A stretch of 64,000 nucleotides of DNA from Planctomycetaceae bacterium (GCA_041398825.1 JAWKTX010000009.1:62001-126000), one strand, 5' to 3'; positions 45,126 through 54,596 are shown, numbered from the stretch's first letter. Translations and numbers: made by a program. Notes: generated from the letters alone by a model not told the origin.

Positions 45126-47161
45126 CAGTTTTTCCAGACGGAATTGATCACCTGAAGGGACGAACATCGAACGCTGGCCGATGGATCACCGGCAAAAACC
45201 TCAATCACTGGCTGAAGTGATGCCGGAAAAATTCGATCACTAATGACCGCTTCACCGTCGTTAATAAAGACTTCAATTGTGGAACGATCAACAACGACAT
45301 CGATCAATACAGAATCCTTCAGAAGACGCGCGGGAGCGTGATGCCGCCCCGCGAAAGCCGGATGGAAATCGACGTTGCCGGACTTCCTGCGGTCAACGTA
45401 CACCGCCTGATCCTTTGTGTCATATCCGATTTCTGTGAACTCATCATTGCCGGTTCGAATTCGCAGTCCGCAGGACCTCGCCTTTCCGGGCAACAGCTCG
45501 GCCTGAATGCGGAATCTCATATCGTCCAGCTGACCGCTGCTGGTCAATTCAACGGGTGGCCAGGTGGCAGTCACCGGCCTGATCGGAATTGACGTTGTAA
45601 GTGAATCCAGCTCCTGCACCGGACGCTGGACCAGCACATACTCGGGAAATTCCGGCAGACCGACATTCCTAATGCTTAGTTCGCGAGGAATCGACATACA
45701 ACTGCGCCAGGGAGAAGTAGGCACCAGACAAGTTTCCCAGTTGTTGAACCAGCCGAGCCAGATTCGGCGGCCATCAGATTCAGGAATGTTGGACCAGCTC
45801 ACGGGTGCGTAAAAATCGCGTCCAAAATCGACCCAGCGTGACTGCTGTAATGCCGTGAACCTGGAACCATCGAATCGTCCCACGAAGTATTCGCCGCCAC
45901 TGCCGCCTGCGATTGACCCGCTTCCCATGTCGGCTTCCAGCACCCAGAGCGTTTCTCCGTCAGTGCCTTCAATCGGCAATTCGAACAGGTCCGGACATTC
46001 CCAGTTTGGCTTGCTGGTGACGCCGGCGGGGCCGAATCGGCTCGATTCTGTCCAGTTCTTCAGATCATTCGACGTGTAGAACACCAGGATCTTTTCGTTC
46101 GCAAGCGACACCACCATGACCCACCGTTCGGTCGGCGCGTGCCAGAAGACTTTGGGATCGCGAAAGTCTGCCTTGTTCAAATCAAGAACGGGATTACCCT
46201 GGTAGATGGTCCATGACCGTCCATTGTCATTACTGTACGCGAGGCACTGCGTCTGTTTGCCGTAGCCGTGCCCCGTGTAGATGGCAACCATTGGGGGCCG
46301 ATCGCCTTCACCAAATCCAGATGAGTTCCTGTGATCGACGACGCAGCAACCACTAAAGGCCATGATGCCGTCGGTCTCCGGAATGGCCAGCGGCAGATGT
46401 TTCCAGCGCATCAGGTCAGAACTAACGGCGTGCCCCCAGCTCATGTGGCCCCATGAGTTTCCCGCGGGATTATACTGGTAGAACAGATGATATTCGCCAT
46501 CGTGCCAGACCAATCCGTTCGGATCGTTCATCCAGTTGATCTCAGGAGAAAAGTGAAACTGGGGGCGCAGAGGTTCATTCATGTAGTCCGCGGATGTTCG
46601 GTACGCGGCGAGCTGGTGTTCGAGATCAAACCGCCCTGGCACAGTATCAGTCTGAACAATCTGATCGACGTTGATGTGTCCCCAGCCACCGGTTGCGCGG
46701 TCAAAGATGCGAATGCGAGCCTGTTGACCAGTCAGATCACTGACGTTCCATGACTTCCATTCGAGCTCTTCTGATTCGGACCCGGTGGAGGAACGAACGG
46801 ATTCATCGCCGATCAGAAGTTCGATACCCACTTCGTTTGCGTGGGGACCGCCACCAATCAAAAACGCGATGTGGCTTCGTTCAATAGTGAACGTTTTGCT
46901 TGTTGCGGTTCCAACGGAATAGTCTCCACCAGCATACGTATTGACCAGACGGGCACCTCGGAAGCCGGATACCGTCATCTGATTCGGGAGCGTGCCCGCG
47001 GCCGGGGCATCGCCGAATGCCGTGCCCGTTAATTTCCAGTGCTCATAAGTCCCCGATTCGAAATCCTCTATCAATACGTCGTCAGCTGCGAAAGCAGTGC
47101 TGATTCCTGCGGTCAGTAGCGACATCACAAGTTGCGACAGGCGTAGTATCAGGGCTCTCAT
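45125..47161 (-). CDS. Glycoside hydrolase family 32 (levanase/invertase type)
   Basis: A 678-residue exported enzyme. A signal peptide (1-25) is followed by an added beta-sandwich domain (about 28-172, VLIEDFESGTYEHWKLTG), then the five-bladed GH32 propeller: nucleophile Asp213 in WMNDPNG, RDP at 334-336 and the acid/base Glu388 in WECPDLF. The C-terminal beta-sandwich (about 515-678) contains DRSTIEVFINDGE. It hydrolyses beta-fructosides such as levan, inulin or sucrose to free fructose. It is coupled by ATGA to the upstream sugar kinase and by TGATG to the downstream metal-binding protein. Confidence 0.95.
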   Translation of the reverse strand: MRALILRLSQLVMSLLTAGISTAFAADDVLIEDFESGTYEHWKLTGTAFGDAPAAGTLPNQMTVSGFRGARLVNTYAGGDYSVGTATSKTFTIERSHIAFLIGGGPHANEVGIELLIGDESVRSSTGSESEELEWKSWNVSDLTGQQARIRIFDRATGGWGHINVDQIVQTDTVPGRFDLEHQLAAYRTSADYMNEPLRPQFHFSPEINWMNDPNGLVWHDGEYHLFYQYNPAGNSWGHMSWGHAVSSDLMRWKHLPLAIPETDGIMAFSGCCVVDHRNSSGFGEGDRPPMVAIYTGHGYGKQTQCLAYSNDNGRSWTIYQGNPVLDLNKADFRDPKVFWHAPTERWVMVVSLANEKILVFYTSNDLKNWTESSRFGPAGVTSKPNWECPDLFELPIEGTDGETLWVLEADMGSGSIAGGSGGEYFVGRFDGSRFTALQQSRWVDFGRDFYAPVSWSNIPESDGRRIWLGWFNNWETCLVPTSPWRSCMSIPRELSIRNVGLPEFPEYVLVQRPVQELDSLTTSIPIRPVTATWPPVELTSSGQLDDMRFRIQAELLPGKARSCGLRIRTGNDEFTEIGYDTKDQAVYVDRRKSGNVDFHPAFAGRHHAPARLLKDSVLIDVVVDRSTIEVFINDGEAVISDRIFPASLQPVIEVFAGDPSASVRCSSLQVINSVWKN

Positions 47162-48108
47162 GATCGACCTTCATCAAAACGAATTCGCAGGTCTTCTGGA
47201 AACGACATTGTTCCGCCATGCTGCGTACAGGCAAAACCGGCTACGGCAACAGAACGAGCATTAATCTTCTCAATGGGGTCTCCCCGTAACAGACCCAGCG
47301 TCATTGCGGCTGTGAATGCATCGCCCGCTCCGACGGTGTCCGCAACTGCGACGGCTTCGCCCGGGTGCTCGGACATTTCATCGGCAGACAAAAGCGTGGC
47401 ACCTCGGGGCCCACTAGTTACTGCAACAAGCTGCAGCGAAAACATCCGTCGCAGCTGTGCCATCAGAAACCGCAGACAAGCTTCGTCGTCCTGTTTCTCA
47501 CTGACTTCAATCCCGCATGCAGCTGCCACCTGCGGAAGCTCGTCATCGTTCAGCTTCAGTACGTTGGCTAATTGCAACGATTCCTGAATCACTCCAACAT
47601 CAAAATAAGGCGAGCGGAGATTGATATCCAGGACGCGGAAAGCATTTTCAGGTGTCTCCGCGACGAAACGCTGAATGGTTTGGCGGGATCGTTCAGATCG
47701 TTGGGCGAGCGTTCCAAAACAGACGGCAGAACAGTTTGCGGCGAGCTCCGCAAATTCACGAGTCCAGCTCAGGTGGTCCCATGCGATGTCTTCAGAGAAC
47801 CGGTAACTGGCAACTCCCGATGCATCGAGGGTGACATCCACTCGTCCCGTTGCAAACTCCTTCAACTGGACATTTCCAACCTGCACGTGATGGCTCTGAA
47901 GTGCGGCGATGGCGTTTCGGCCAAGGTCGTCGTTTCCAACAGCACTTACGATATGGACCCCAACCAGTGGCTGTCCAAGTTCTGCAATGCTGCAGGCAAA
48001 ATTTGAAGGAGCGCCGCCGAAACGTGGTCCTTCCGGGAAAACGTCCCAAAGGATCTCCCCCAATCCAACAACGATGGGTAACGGTGTTGATTTGGCTGAC
48101 TGGTTCAT
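47158..48108 (-). CDS. PfkB-family carbohydrate kinase, probably fructokinase
   Basis: A 316-residue cytoplasmic kinase. It opens VVGLGEILWDVFPEGPRFGGAPSNFA, the fructokinase form of the PfkB N terminus, and has the C-terminal signature DTVGAGDAFTAAMTLG with the catalytic Asp. It would phosphorylate fructose freed by the GH32 enzyme. It overlaps the MFS porter gene and the GH32 gene by four bases each (ATGA), so all are translationally coupled. Confidence 0.93.
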   Translation of the reverse strand: MNQSAKSTPLPIVVGLGEILWDVFPEGPRFGGAPSNFACSIAELGQPLVGVHIVSAVGNDDLGRNAIAALQSHHVQVGNVQLKEFATGRVDVTLDASGVASYRFSEDIAWDHLSWTREFAELAANCSAVCFGTLAQRSERSRQTIQRFVAETPENAFRVLDINLRSPYFDVGVIQESLQLANVLKLNDDELPQVAAACGIEVSEKQDDEACLRFLMAQLRRMFSLQLVAVTSGPRGATLLSADEMSEHPGEAVAVADTVGAGDAFTAAMTLGLLRGDPIEKINARSVAVAGFACTQHGGTMSFPEDLRIRFDEGRS

Positions 48109-49451
48109 ATCATCCCTTTCCCTTGACTGGTGAGCATCGCTTCCATCTGTTCCAGCGGCACACCCCTGGTTTCGGGAACAAAGAACTTCACCCAGGCGAG
48201 TTGCAGCACCATCATGCTGCAGAAAAAACCAAATATCAGCGATGGTTCGAACTTCTCCGCCATCAACGGAAAATACATCGTCAGCAGGGCAGCGAAAACC
48301 CAGTGCGTCGAACTACCAAACGCCTGCCCGGCGGCCCGATACCGGCCGGGAAAAATCTCGCTGATCAGAACCCAGATAACAGCCCCCTGACCGATAGCGT
48401 GTGCGGCAATAAAAGCGAATATGCAAATCGGGACCAGCTGGAAGTTCTGAACATGGAACGCCCAGGCGCACAGTCCAAGCGATGCAATGTAGCCAAACGA
48501 TCCCATGAAAAGCAGCGTTCGGCGCCCTGCTCGATCAATCAACCAAAGTCCCACATATGTGAAAATAAGATTGGTAACACCGATGCCCACAGACTGTAGC
48601 AGCGCTGCATTCCTGCCAAGCCCGGCCCATTCAAAAATTCGAGGAGCGTAATAGAGGATGGCATTGATGCCGGACATCTGATTAAAGAATGCCACCAGAA
48701 AAGCCATCGCGATTGGAATTTTCAGTCGGGATGAAAAGAACCGACTTCCTGACGCTGGTTCGTCCTCAGAAGCGCTGATGGAATCCACGAGGTTCTGAAT
48801 CTGAACGTCAGAGAGATCCGGAGCGATGTTTCTGAGAATTGTGGTCCCAGACTCACGATCTCCGACGACGCTGATGAGCCATCGAGGGCTTTCGGGGATC
48901 GTCAGACACATCAGTGTGTAGAGCAATGCTGGTATCGCCTCGACCCCAAGCATCCATCTCCACGCGACATCTGCATCCATGAATCTGCCGATGACGTAAT
49001 TGGAAACCAGCGCGATAAGGATGCCGAAGACGATATTGAACTGGAACAGACCGGCCAACTGCCCTCGACGATTCGGCGGAGCGATCTCGGAGATGTACAA
49101 CGGGGATGCCACCGTCGCGATTCCCACCCCGACACCACCGATCAGCCTCGCGATCATGAAGAAAACCGGACCAGTTGCCAGCCCCGAACCAATCGCTGAA
49201 ACGAAATAGAGAAGACCGATCCAGATCAGGGTCCGACGTCGACCAAATCGCTGAGTGGGAATGCCACCGAAAACCGCTCCAAGAACCGTCCCCCAAAGGG
49301 CGGCACTGGTACAACGCCCGTGCATCGTTCCATCCAGGCTCCAGACTTCCTGAATCTTCTGCTCGGCCCCGGATATGACGACGGTGTCAAATCCGAAAAG
49401 AAATCCAGCCAGTGCTGATGTGATCGCCCAGAGGAAGAGTCGAGTGAACAA
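48105..49451 (-). CDS. MFS sugar transporter, sugar porter family
   Basis: A 448-residue protein with twelve membrane helices. Family marks are GFLFGFDTVVISGAE in helix one, RFGRRRTLIWIG between helices two and three, PESPRWLI before the central loop, and DRAGRRTLLFMG in the second half, then PETRGVPLEQME at the end. It imports a monosaccharide or disaccharide by proton symport, here probably fructose or sucrose given the kinase and GH32 genes that follow. It is the first gene of the coupled run; no regulator gene is adjacent. Confidence 0.94.
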   Translation of the reverse strand: MFTRLFLWAITSALAGFLFGFDTVVISGAEQKIQEVWSLDGTMHGRCTSAALWGTVLGAVFGGIPTQRFGRRRTLIWIGLLYFVSAIGSGLATGPVFFMIARLIGGVGVGIATVASPLYISEIAPPNRRGQLAGLFQFNIVFGILIALVSNYVIGRFMDADVAWRWMLGVEAIPALLYTLMCLTIPESPRWLISVVGDRESGTTILRNIAPDLSDVQIQNLVDSISASEDEPASGSRFFSSRLKIPIAMAFLVAFFNQMSGINAILYYAPRIFEWAGLGRNAALLQSVGIGVTNLIFTYVGLWLIDRAGRRTLLFMGSFGYIASLGLCAWAFHVQNFQLVPICIFAFIAAHAIGQGAVIWVLISEIFPGRYRAAGQAFGSSTHWVFAALLTMYFPLMAEKFEPSLIFGFFCSMMVLQLAWVKFFVPETRGVPLEQMEAMLTSQGKGMI

Positions 49452-49658
49452 GAACCTGCTCCCGAAATCAGTTATTCAGTTGTGCCTTCGCACAATGCTA
49501 ACGGATCCTGCATGCAAAGTTCTGTTCAGGCCGTAAGAATCTGCCCGATGCGCCCTAACCGGCCGGGCTCAACCCCAAAGTCGAAATCCAGGGCATGCTT
49601 CAACATCGCGCGGCCCGTCATGGCAACGGTCTGACATTGCAACAGCTGTTGCGAAGCT

Positions 49659-50606
49659 TCAGTTCCCGGAGCCCACTTGTTCCCCGGGCGGTCGATCGGG
49701 AACGGAAATCTCCATCAGCATGCCGGGAAGAAAGACTTCGGGCAACTGATCCAGCTGCCGGTCGTCCAGTATGCTGAATTGAAGCCCCTGGTTGCGGCAC
49801 TCCGATTCAATCCTGCGAATTGCGGAAACGCAGCCATAAGCCAGCAACATTCGACCTCCGGGTTGCAGTCGATCTTGCGCCCCGTGTACGAGGGACTTGA
49901 GTAGTTCGAAATTCGGATCATAGAGTGCAAAATCTGCCACCGTCGTTGGTGTCTGATTTTCCCAGGGTGGGTTTGAGATAATCAGGTCAAAACGCTCACC
50001 ATCTCTGAGAACTGTCCAGGCACCGGGAGCGCGACGCGGCACGAGCCGGCATTCGAGATTTTCTGATAACCCCAGTTCTCCTGCGTTGAAGATTGCGTTC
50101 TGAATTGCGGCGGGATTGATGTCGGTAGCGACGACCTGGGCCGCCCCGAATTTCAGGCAGCAAAGTGAGATGAGCCCGCTGCCTGTTCCAACTTCGAGCA
50201 CTTTTTTACCTTGTACCAGGTTGGTTGTTTGAATCATTGCACGCAGGCTGCGGGTGTCGTCCGGCTCCCAGAAGACCGATTCAAATATTGCAAGGCTCAC
50301 TGGTAACTGAGGCACATCAACCCATCGCGTGATGATCGGGGCCGTTTCGCCGGGGAGCGGAGTGTTTGAGCCGATCGAAGCCGTGTGGTTCGTTTCGCCC
50401 GTGGACGCCGCATCTGCAGAAACGGTTTGACTCGCATCATTTTCAAACGGATGCGAGATTTCGACCTGCTTCACCCCAGTATCCTGACATCCGGCGAACG
50501 TCAGGACGGACAACGAAAGCAGGGCCTGAAATAAAGCGATCCGCGGACCCGTTAAAGGACGCGGAGACAGATATGTTTTGAGAAACTGGCTCAACGAACG
50601 CAGCAC
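49659..50606 (-). CDS. Exported (putative lipoprotein) class I methyltransferase with NPPW motif
   Basis: A 315-residue protein. A hydrophobic segment near residues 20-38 ends in TFAGC, an imperfect lipobox. The methyltransferase core begins near residue 130: VLEVGTGSGLISLCCLKFG is motif I, VVATDINPAAIQNAIFNA motif II and FDLIISNPPWENQ the NPPW motif IV of enzymes that methylate amide or amino nitrogens (HemK, RsmC groups). It is the second methyltransferase in this window with an export signal. The start at 50606 is about 30 bases from repeat copy D. Acceptor unknown. Confidence 0.85.
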   Translation of the reverse strand: MLRSLSQFLKTYLSPRPLTGPRIALFQALLSLSVLTFAGCQDTGVKQVEISHPFENDASQTVSADAASTGETNHTASIGSNTPLPGETAPIITRWVDVPQLPVSLAIFESVFWEPDDTRSLRAMIQTTNLVQGKKVLEVGTGSGLISLCCLKFGAAQVVATDINPAAIQNAIFNAGELGLSENLECRLVPRRAPGAWTVLRDGERFDLIISNPPWENQTPTTVADFALYDPNFELLKSLVHGAQDRLQPGGRMLLAYGCVSAIRRIESECRNQGLQFSILDDRQLDQLPEVFLPGMLMEISVPDRPPGEQVGSGN

Positions 50607-50636
50607 AAATGTTCCGTGGCGGATGCAGGACCTTTA

Positions 50637-50735
50637 TCCGTCCGTTAAAAAAATCGGGACAGGCACGCAGGACGACTGGAAACTATCGTGTTTTAATGTC
50701 TCCTGCTCGATCCAGTCCCGTTATTCAACAGGCTG
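50637..50735 (-). repeat. Dispersed palindromic repeat, copy D (inverted)
   Basis: Read on the minus strand the blocks are CCTGTTGAATAACGGGACTG, GATCGAGCAGGAGACATTAA, CAGTCGTCCTGCGTGCCTGT and CCCGATTTTTTTAACGGACG. The left end touches the TAA stop of the HDOD gene (50738-50736), and the right end lies about 30 bases from the start of the methyltransferase gene, so it fills the gap between two same-strand genes. Confidence 0.88.
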
Positions 50736-51704
50736 TTAACCCGCCATTGCTGAGTCCAGCGCCATTTTTCGGCGGGTATCTGCGAGTACATTAGAAAGAT
50801 GATTGGGGATTTCATACCCCTCAGCGAGACGCATCTGTTCTTCATCGACAACTCGACAGATCTCTTCGAGGCCAATGGAGGCGCTTCGTTTGTCCACCTG
50901 AATCAGTTCGCGAAAGCCGTACTGCGTTTGGCGAAGCTGGTCGGGTAGAAGGCCAGACATGGCCACCGGGAAAAGCTTAAAGAATTCCGGCCCGCGAGGT
51001 TCCAGAGTCGTATTCAGTGAATGATGAAAATGGATGGCACAAAGCAGGTCATCCGGAAAGTGCCATCGAGCCGCACAGTAGGCTCCTGCTGACGCATGAT
51101 TCCACCCGAATCGTTCCTGCTCCCAGTCACACAGATCCCGACCGTCCATGAAATCAGTGGACATGTAACTGATGTAGTCGCCGTCGAAGTGGTTTGTCAG
51201 CACCGGCAGAAGAAAGTCCTGCAGCAGTCCTCCCAGGAATGCGAGGCCAGAGTCAAGTTTCAGTTTTCGTGCCAGTTCTCGAGCAAACAGCGCGCGCTGC
51301 AGCGATTCATTCCAGAAATTGCGTTGATTGATGAGCTTTGACTTAATGGCGCGGGATGCAGCTCTCATCCCGGCAGCAAGCAGATACATTTTCGCTGCGT
51401 TAATTCCGATATGCATGACAGCATCTTTGACGGATCGCACAGGTGCGCGCAATGCGTATGAGGCTGAATTGACATGCTTGAGCAGCTCAACCGTCAATCC
51501 GGAATCCCGTTCGACGATGGCGGAAAGCACCTTGATGTCAAAATCCGGGTTCGCAGCCTTCTCAACGAATTCACTTACGGCGTGCGGCAATGCGGGAAGT
51601 TCGATCGATTTCGGAAGGTGATCGGGATCAAACGCATCGATGGTCTCGGCACGAAGTGCTTTCCAGCTGAATTTTCCGTCCCCAACAGTAGTCACGGTGG
51701 GCAA
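50736..51704 (-). CDS. HDOD domain protein
   Basis: A 322-residue soluble protein. The HDOD domain covers about residues 25-230: LPKSIELPALPHAVSEFVEKA, then LSAIVERDSGLTVELLKHVNSASYAL, SVKDAVMHIGINAAK and FLGGLLQDFLLPVL. The metal-binding HD pair of true phosphodiesterases is not evident, as usual for HDOD proteins, which take part in signalling and stress responses. No other domain is attached. Nothing around it points to a pathway. Confidence 0.9.
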   Translation of the reverse strand: MPTVTTVGDGKFSWKALRAETIDAFDPDHLPKSIELPALPHAVSEFVEKAANPDFDIKVLSAIVERDSGLTVELLKHVNSASYALRAPVRSVKDAVMHIGINAAKMYLLAAGMRAASRAIKSKLINQRNFWNESLQRALFARELARKLKLDSGLAFLGGLLQDFLLPVLTNHFDGDYISYMSTDFMDGRDLCDWEQERFGWNHASAGAYCAARWHFPDDLLCAIHFHHSLNTTLEPRGPEFFKLFPVAMSGLLPDQLRQTQYGFRELIQVDKRSASIGLEEICRVVDEEQMRLAEGYEIPNHLSNVLADTRRKMALDSAMAG

Positions 51705-52078
51705 ACTCCATTCCGGGTATTCTGGTTGCTTCGTCCAGGTGCATCTTCGAAGGGAAAGGGGGAACGCTGTCTGCTGAATGCTCTGAAAGGAGCAAGACGT
51801 CAGACTCGCAGCCCGGAGGCGTTATCGCAGGCTCAGCGCATCACTTGCCATGTTCGTTGGAAGAGTCGAGTAGAACGGGTCGAGGGCAGGGAGTTCTTCG
51901 GATGATGCCGAAGGTGGCGATTGGCAGGGCGGAAAGGAACGAGACGCCGTGCAAAAAGTGTGTTGCACGGATCCGCAGAAATGGCAGTTGCTGGTTGGGA
52001 AACAGGGCTTATGTTTCTTTCAGTCATCGTGCGAATTCTAAATCGAACACAGAGGTTCAGAGAGACCCCGGAAAAGCC
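51705..52078. other. Intergenic region without recognisable gene
   Basis: A 374-base gap between the divergent HDOD gene and the small gene at 52079. Codons ahead of 52079 stay open in frame but look non-coding. No regulatory motif stands out. Confidence 0.4.
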
Positions 52079-52339
52079 ATGAAAGACATTCGTCGCATTT
52101 TTGCTGAATGGCCGTCCAGCATCCCACGGCAGGGAATCATCGTCAGCAACTTCGGTGAATCGCTGCCGTTCTGCAATTTCATGTTGTGTGGCGACTTAAT
52201 CCTCGTTGAAAGGAAGACTCCCGACGCCGCTGGCGGCCGGCGCGTCATCATGGGGTTAGATGGAATCCTTGCCATCAAGATTATTGATGCCATTGAAATG
52301 CCACGGTTCACGGCAATGGGCTTCGTTGGGCTCGCCTAG
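52079..52339 (+). CDS. Small protein of unknown function
   Basis: An 86-residue protein beginning MKDIRRIFAEWPSSIPRQGI from the ATG at 52079, with GGAAAAG as ribosome binding site. The frame is open upstream to 51845, but those residues are Arg/Cys-rich and unlike protein. The body is beta-rich (IIVSNFGESLPFCNFMLCGDLILVER, then VIMGLDGILAIKIID) and has no signal or membrane segment. I do not recognise the family; it looks like a small soluble barrel. It stands alone between the HDOD and CAP genes. Confidence 0.55.
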   Translation: MKDIRRIFAEWPSSIPRQGIIVSNFGESLPFCNFMLCGDLILVERKTPDAAGGRRVIMGLDGILAIKIIDAIEMPRFTAMGFVGLA

Positions 52340-52532
52340 TCAGCCTAGATTGCTCAGGCGGGGCATTCTGCGTGGGTTACTCTGTTTTTGTGGGCTGTAA
52401 CGATTCAACAGGCTGAGATTTGTTCGAATATATGACTCGCATGGATCCGAGTCTGCTTTAACGATATATTTGATGTGAGGGTGATCGCTCTGCGGTCCCG
52501 ACGAAATTCAAATAGATCGGAAAGCAATCGGA

Positions 52533-54596
52533 ATGTCAGTCTGGACTCGAACCATTGGTCGGCTTCTCCCTGGATCTGATTCGGGCATTCGTGGGCGCAA
52601 CCGTCGACGTCGGTCTCTCGCAATGGCCAGTGTCAGCGACGCCCTGGAACTCAGACAGCTGCTGACGGCTGTTTCGATGACGGATCAGGAGCAACTGCTG
52701 CTGGAGCTGGTCAATCGCGCACGGGCCAATCCGCAGGCAGAGGCAAATCGATACGGCGTCGCACTGAATCAGGGGCTTGATCCCGGTCAGATTTCTACCG
52801 CCGCCAAACAGCCTCTGGCACCTCATCAAAGCCTGACCAACGCGGCGGGTCTCCATTCTCAGGACATGATCAACAGAGACTTTTTTGATCATACGAACCC
52901 TGACAATTTGACTGAAGTCGATCGGGGACAAGCGGCTGGATATCCGACCGCAGCCATCGGCGAAAACATCGCATGGGAAGGCACAACCGGAGTACTGGAC
53001 AACAACGCTGCGGTCTATCTGCAGCATGAAGCGTTGTTCCTGAGTCCAGGGCATCGGGCCAATATGTTGCATATACCTTACGAAGAAATTGGCGTTGGTA
53101 TTCGCTACGGTAAGTTTCTGGATGCAGGTACCAACTACAACGCGATTCTGGTGACAGAGAACTTTGGGATTCGCAGCGTCAATCCATTCATTACGGGTGT
53201 CGCTTACACGGATACAGACGGCGATAATTTCTATTCAATTGGCGAGGCCATTCGATCGGGCACGGTGACCGCTACAGAGGCAACCAGCGGTCTCACCTAC
53301 ACGGCTGACATCGGCGTTTCCGGTGGCTATGGAATGATCGTGCCCGCCGGCGTCTATTCGGTGGTGATTAACTACACAGCCAACGGAACGCAATTCACCG
53401 GACAAAAGGCGGTCTCAGTCGGCAGCAATAACGTAAAGGTCGATTTCAAAGCCTCGGAGACCACTTCGGCAGCGGTGACCATTGCGCTTGGGGCTTCAAC
53501 GATTTCGGAAACAGGCAGTACCACCCTGACGTTAACGAGAAGCGGAGCCACAACGTCACCACTGTTGATCAATCTCTCGTCGTCTGACACATCAGATGCG
53601 ACCCTGCCAGCGTCAGTAACCATCCCTGCAGGCCAAGCCGGCGCTCAGGTGACCGTAACCGGCGTCGCTGATACATCGATTGACGGAAATCAAACGGTCA
53701 CCATTTCTGCTTTTCCTGCCGGTCTGGCAACGCGGACGACGACGTTGACTGTCACTGATGCTTCCGTCCCTGTCATCCCCGGTGGAATCATCGATACCAA
53801 TTCTACAATGCCCACGATTACCTGGAATGCGATGGACAACGCAACCCGGTACGCAGTATGGGCGAACTACGCTTCCGGGCCAACAAACGGAATCATTAAC
53901 GTATCGAACATCTCCACGAACAGTTACACGCCGACAACGGAGCTTGGCATTGGCGTGTACTGGATCTGGGTGCGGGGTTTCACGAGTTCTAACGCGGCAT
54001 CAGCGTGGAGCACTCCAAAAATGATGCGGGTCAAAACGCCGCCCAGCATTACCGGAGCTGCAAATCGAACAGTAACCGATCCTGACTTCTCGGTTTCGTG
54101 GGAGGCTCTGCCCGGGGCAGCATACTACGACGTCTGGGTTGATCAGCTCTCGACTTCGACGAGTGCGTATTTTCGCAACAGTCATGTCAACGGAACTTCC
54201 GTGGATCTGACAGGATTTGAACCTGGTAAATACGGCATCTGGGTCCGCGGATTTACAGCACGTGGCGACGTTGGAAACTGGAGCCCTCGCACAACCATCA
54301 CCGTTGCGCCGACCGCCCAAAACGTTAACGTCACCGCCGCGAGCGTGACATCAACTCCAACGCTCAACTGGGATGCCATTCCCGGAATGTCGACATATGC
54401 CGTCTGGGTCAATAACCCTCAACGGGAACGGCTGCGGTTGTCAATCAGACGGGAATTGCCACAAACAGTCTCGAATTGTCTTCGCTTCCCGCCGGATCGT
54501 ACGTCGCATGGATTCAGGGCATTGATGCTTCCAACAATAAATACGCATGGAGCTCGCCATATCGCTTCGAGATCGGGATCGCAGCAAAGATATTGA
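52533..54596 (+). CDS. CAP-domain/Calx-beta exported protein, 5' part before a frameshift
   Basis: Residues 1-45 carry a basic stretch RRRRS and LELRQLLTA, the planctomycete LExRxLL export signature. A CAP (SCP/PR1-like) domain follows (about 48-210, with HSQDMINRDFFDHTNP, IGENIAW and GHRANML), a short beta domain, a Calx-beta domain (about 310-410, ISETGSTTLTLTRSG) and FN3-like repeats each with a WxWVRGF-like strand from about 425. After WVNN (54417) the frame turns non-coding; the true frame continues at 54422. One missing C in AACCCTC restores PSTGTAAVVNQTG. The protein is probably a cell-surface adhesin-like factor. Confidence 0.85.
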   Translation: MSVWTRTIGRLLPGSDSGIRGRNRRRRSLAMASVSDALELRQLLTAVSMTDQEQLLLELVNRARANPQAEANRYGVALNQGLDPGQISTAAKQPLAPHQSLTNAAGLHSQDMINRDFFDHTNPDNLTEVDRGQAAGYPTAAIGENIAWEGTTGVLDNNAAVYLQHEALFLSPGHRANMLHIPYEEIGVGIRYGKFLDAGTNYNAILVTENFGIRSVNPFITGVAYTDTDGDNFYSIGEAIRSGTVTATEATSGLTYTADIGVSGGYGMIVPAGVYSVVINYTANGTQFTGQKAVSVGSNNVKVDFKASETTSAAVTIALGASTISETGSTTLTLTRSGATTSPLLINLSSSDTSDATLPASVTIPAGQAGAQVTVTGVADTSIDGNQTVTISAFPAGLATRTTTLTVTDASVPVIPGGIIDTNSTMPTITWNAMDNATRYAVWANYASGPTNGIINVSNISTNSYTPTTELGIGVYWIWVRGFTSSNAASAWSTPKMMRVKTPPSITGAANRTVTDPDFSVSWEALPGAAYYDVWVDQLSTSTSAYFRNSHVNGTSVDLTGFEPGKYGIWVRGFTARGDVGNWSPRTTITVAPTAQNVNVTAASVTSTPTLNWDAIPGMSTYAVWVNNPQRERLRLSIRRELPQTVSNCLRFPPDRTSHGFRALMLPTINTHGARHIASRSGSQQRY

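Noticed and set aside
52400..52420. ATTCAACAGGCTG shared with the edge of repeat copy D
   Set aside because: Thirteen bases only; the neighbouring blocks of the repeat are missing, so it is at best an old remnant.
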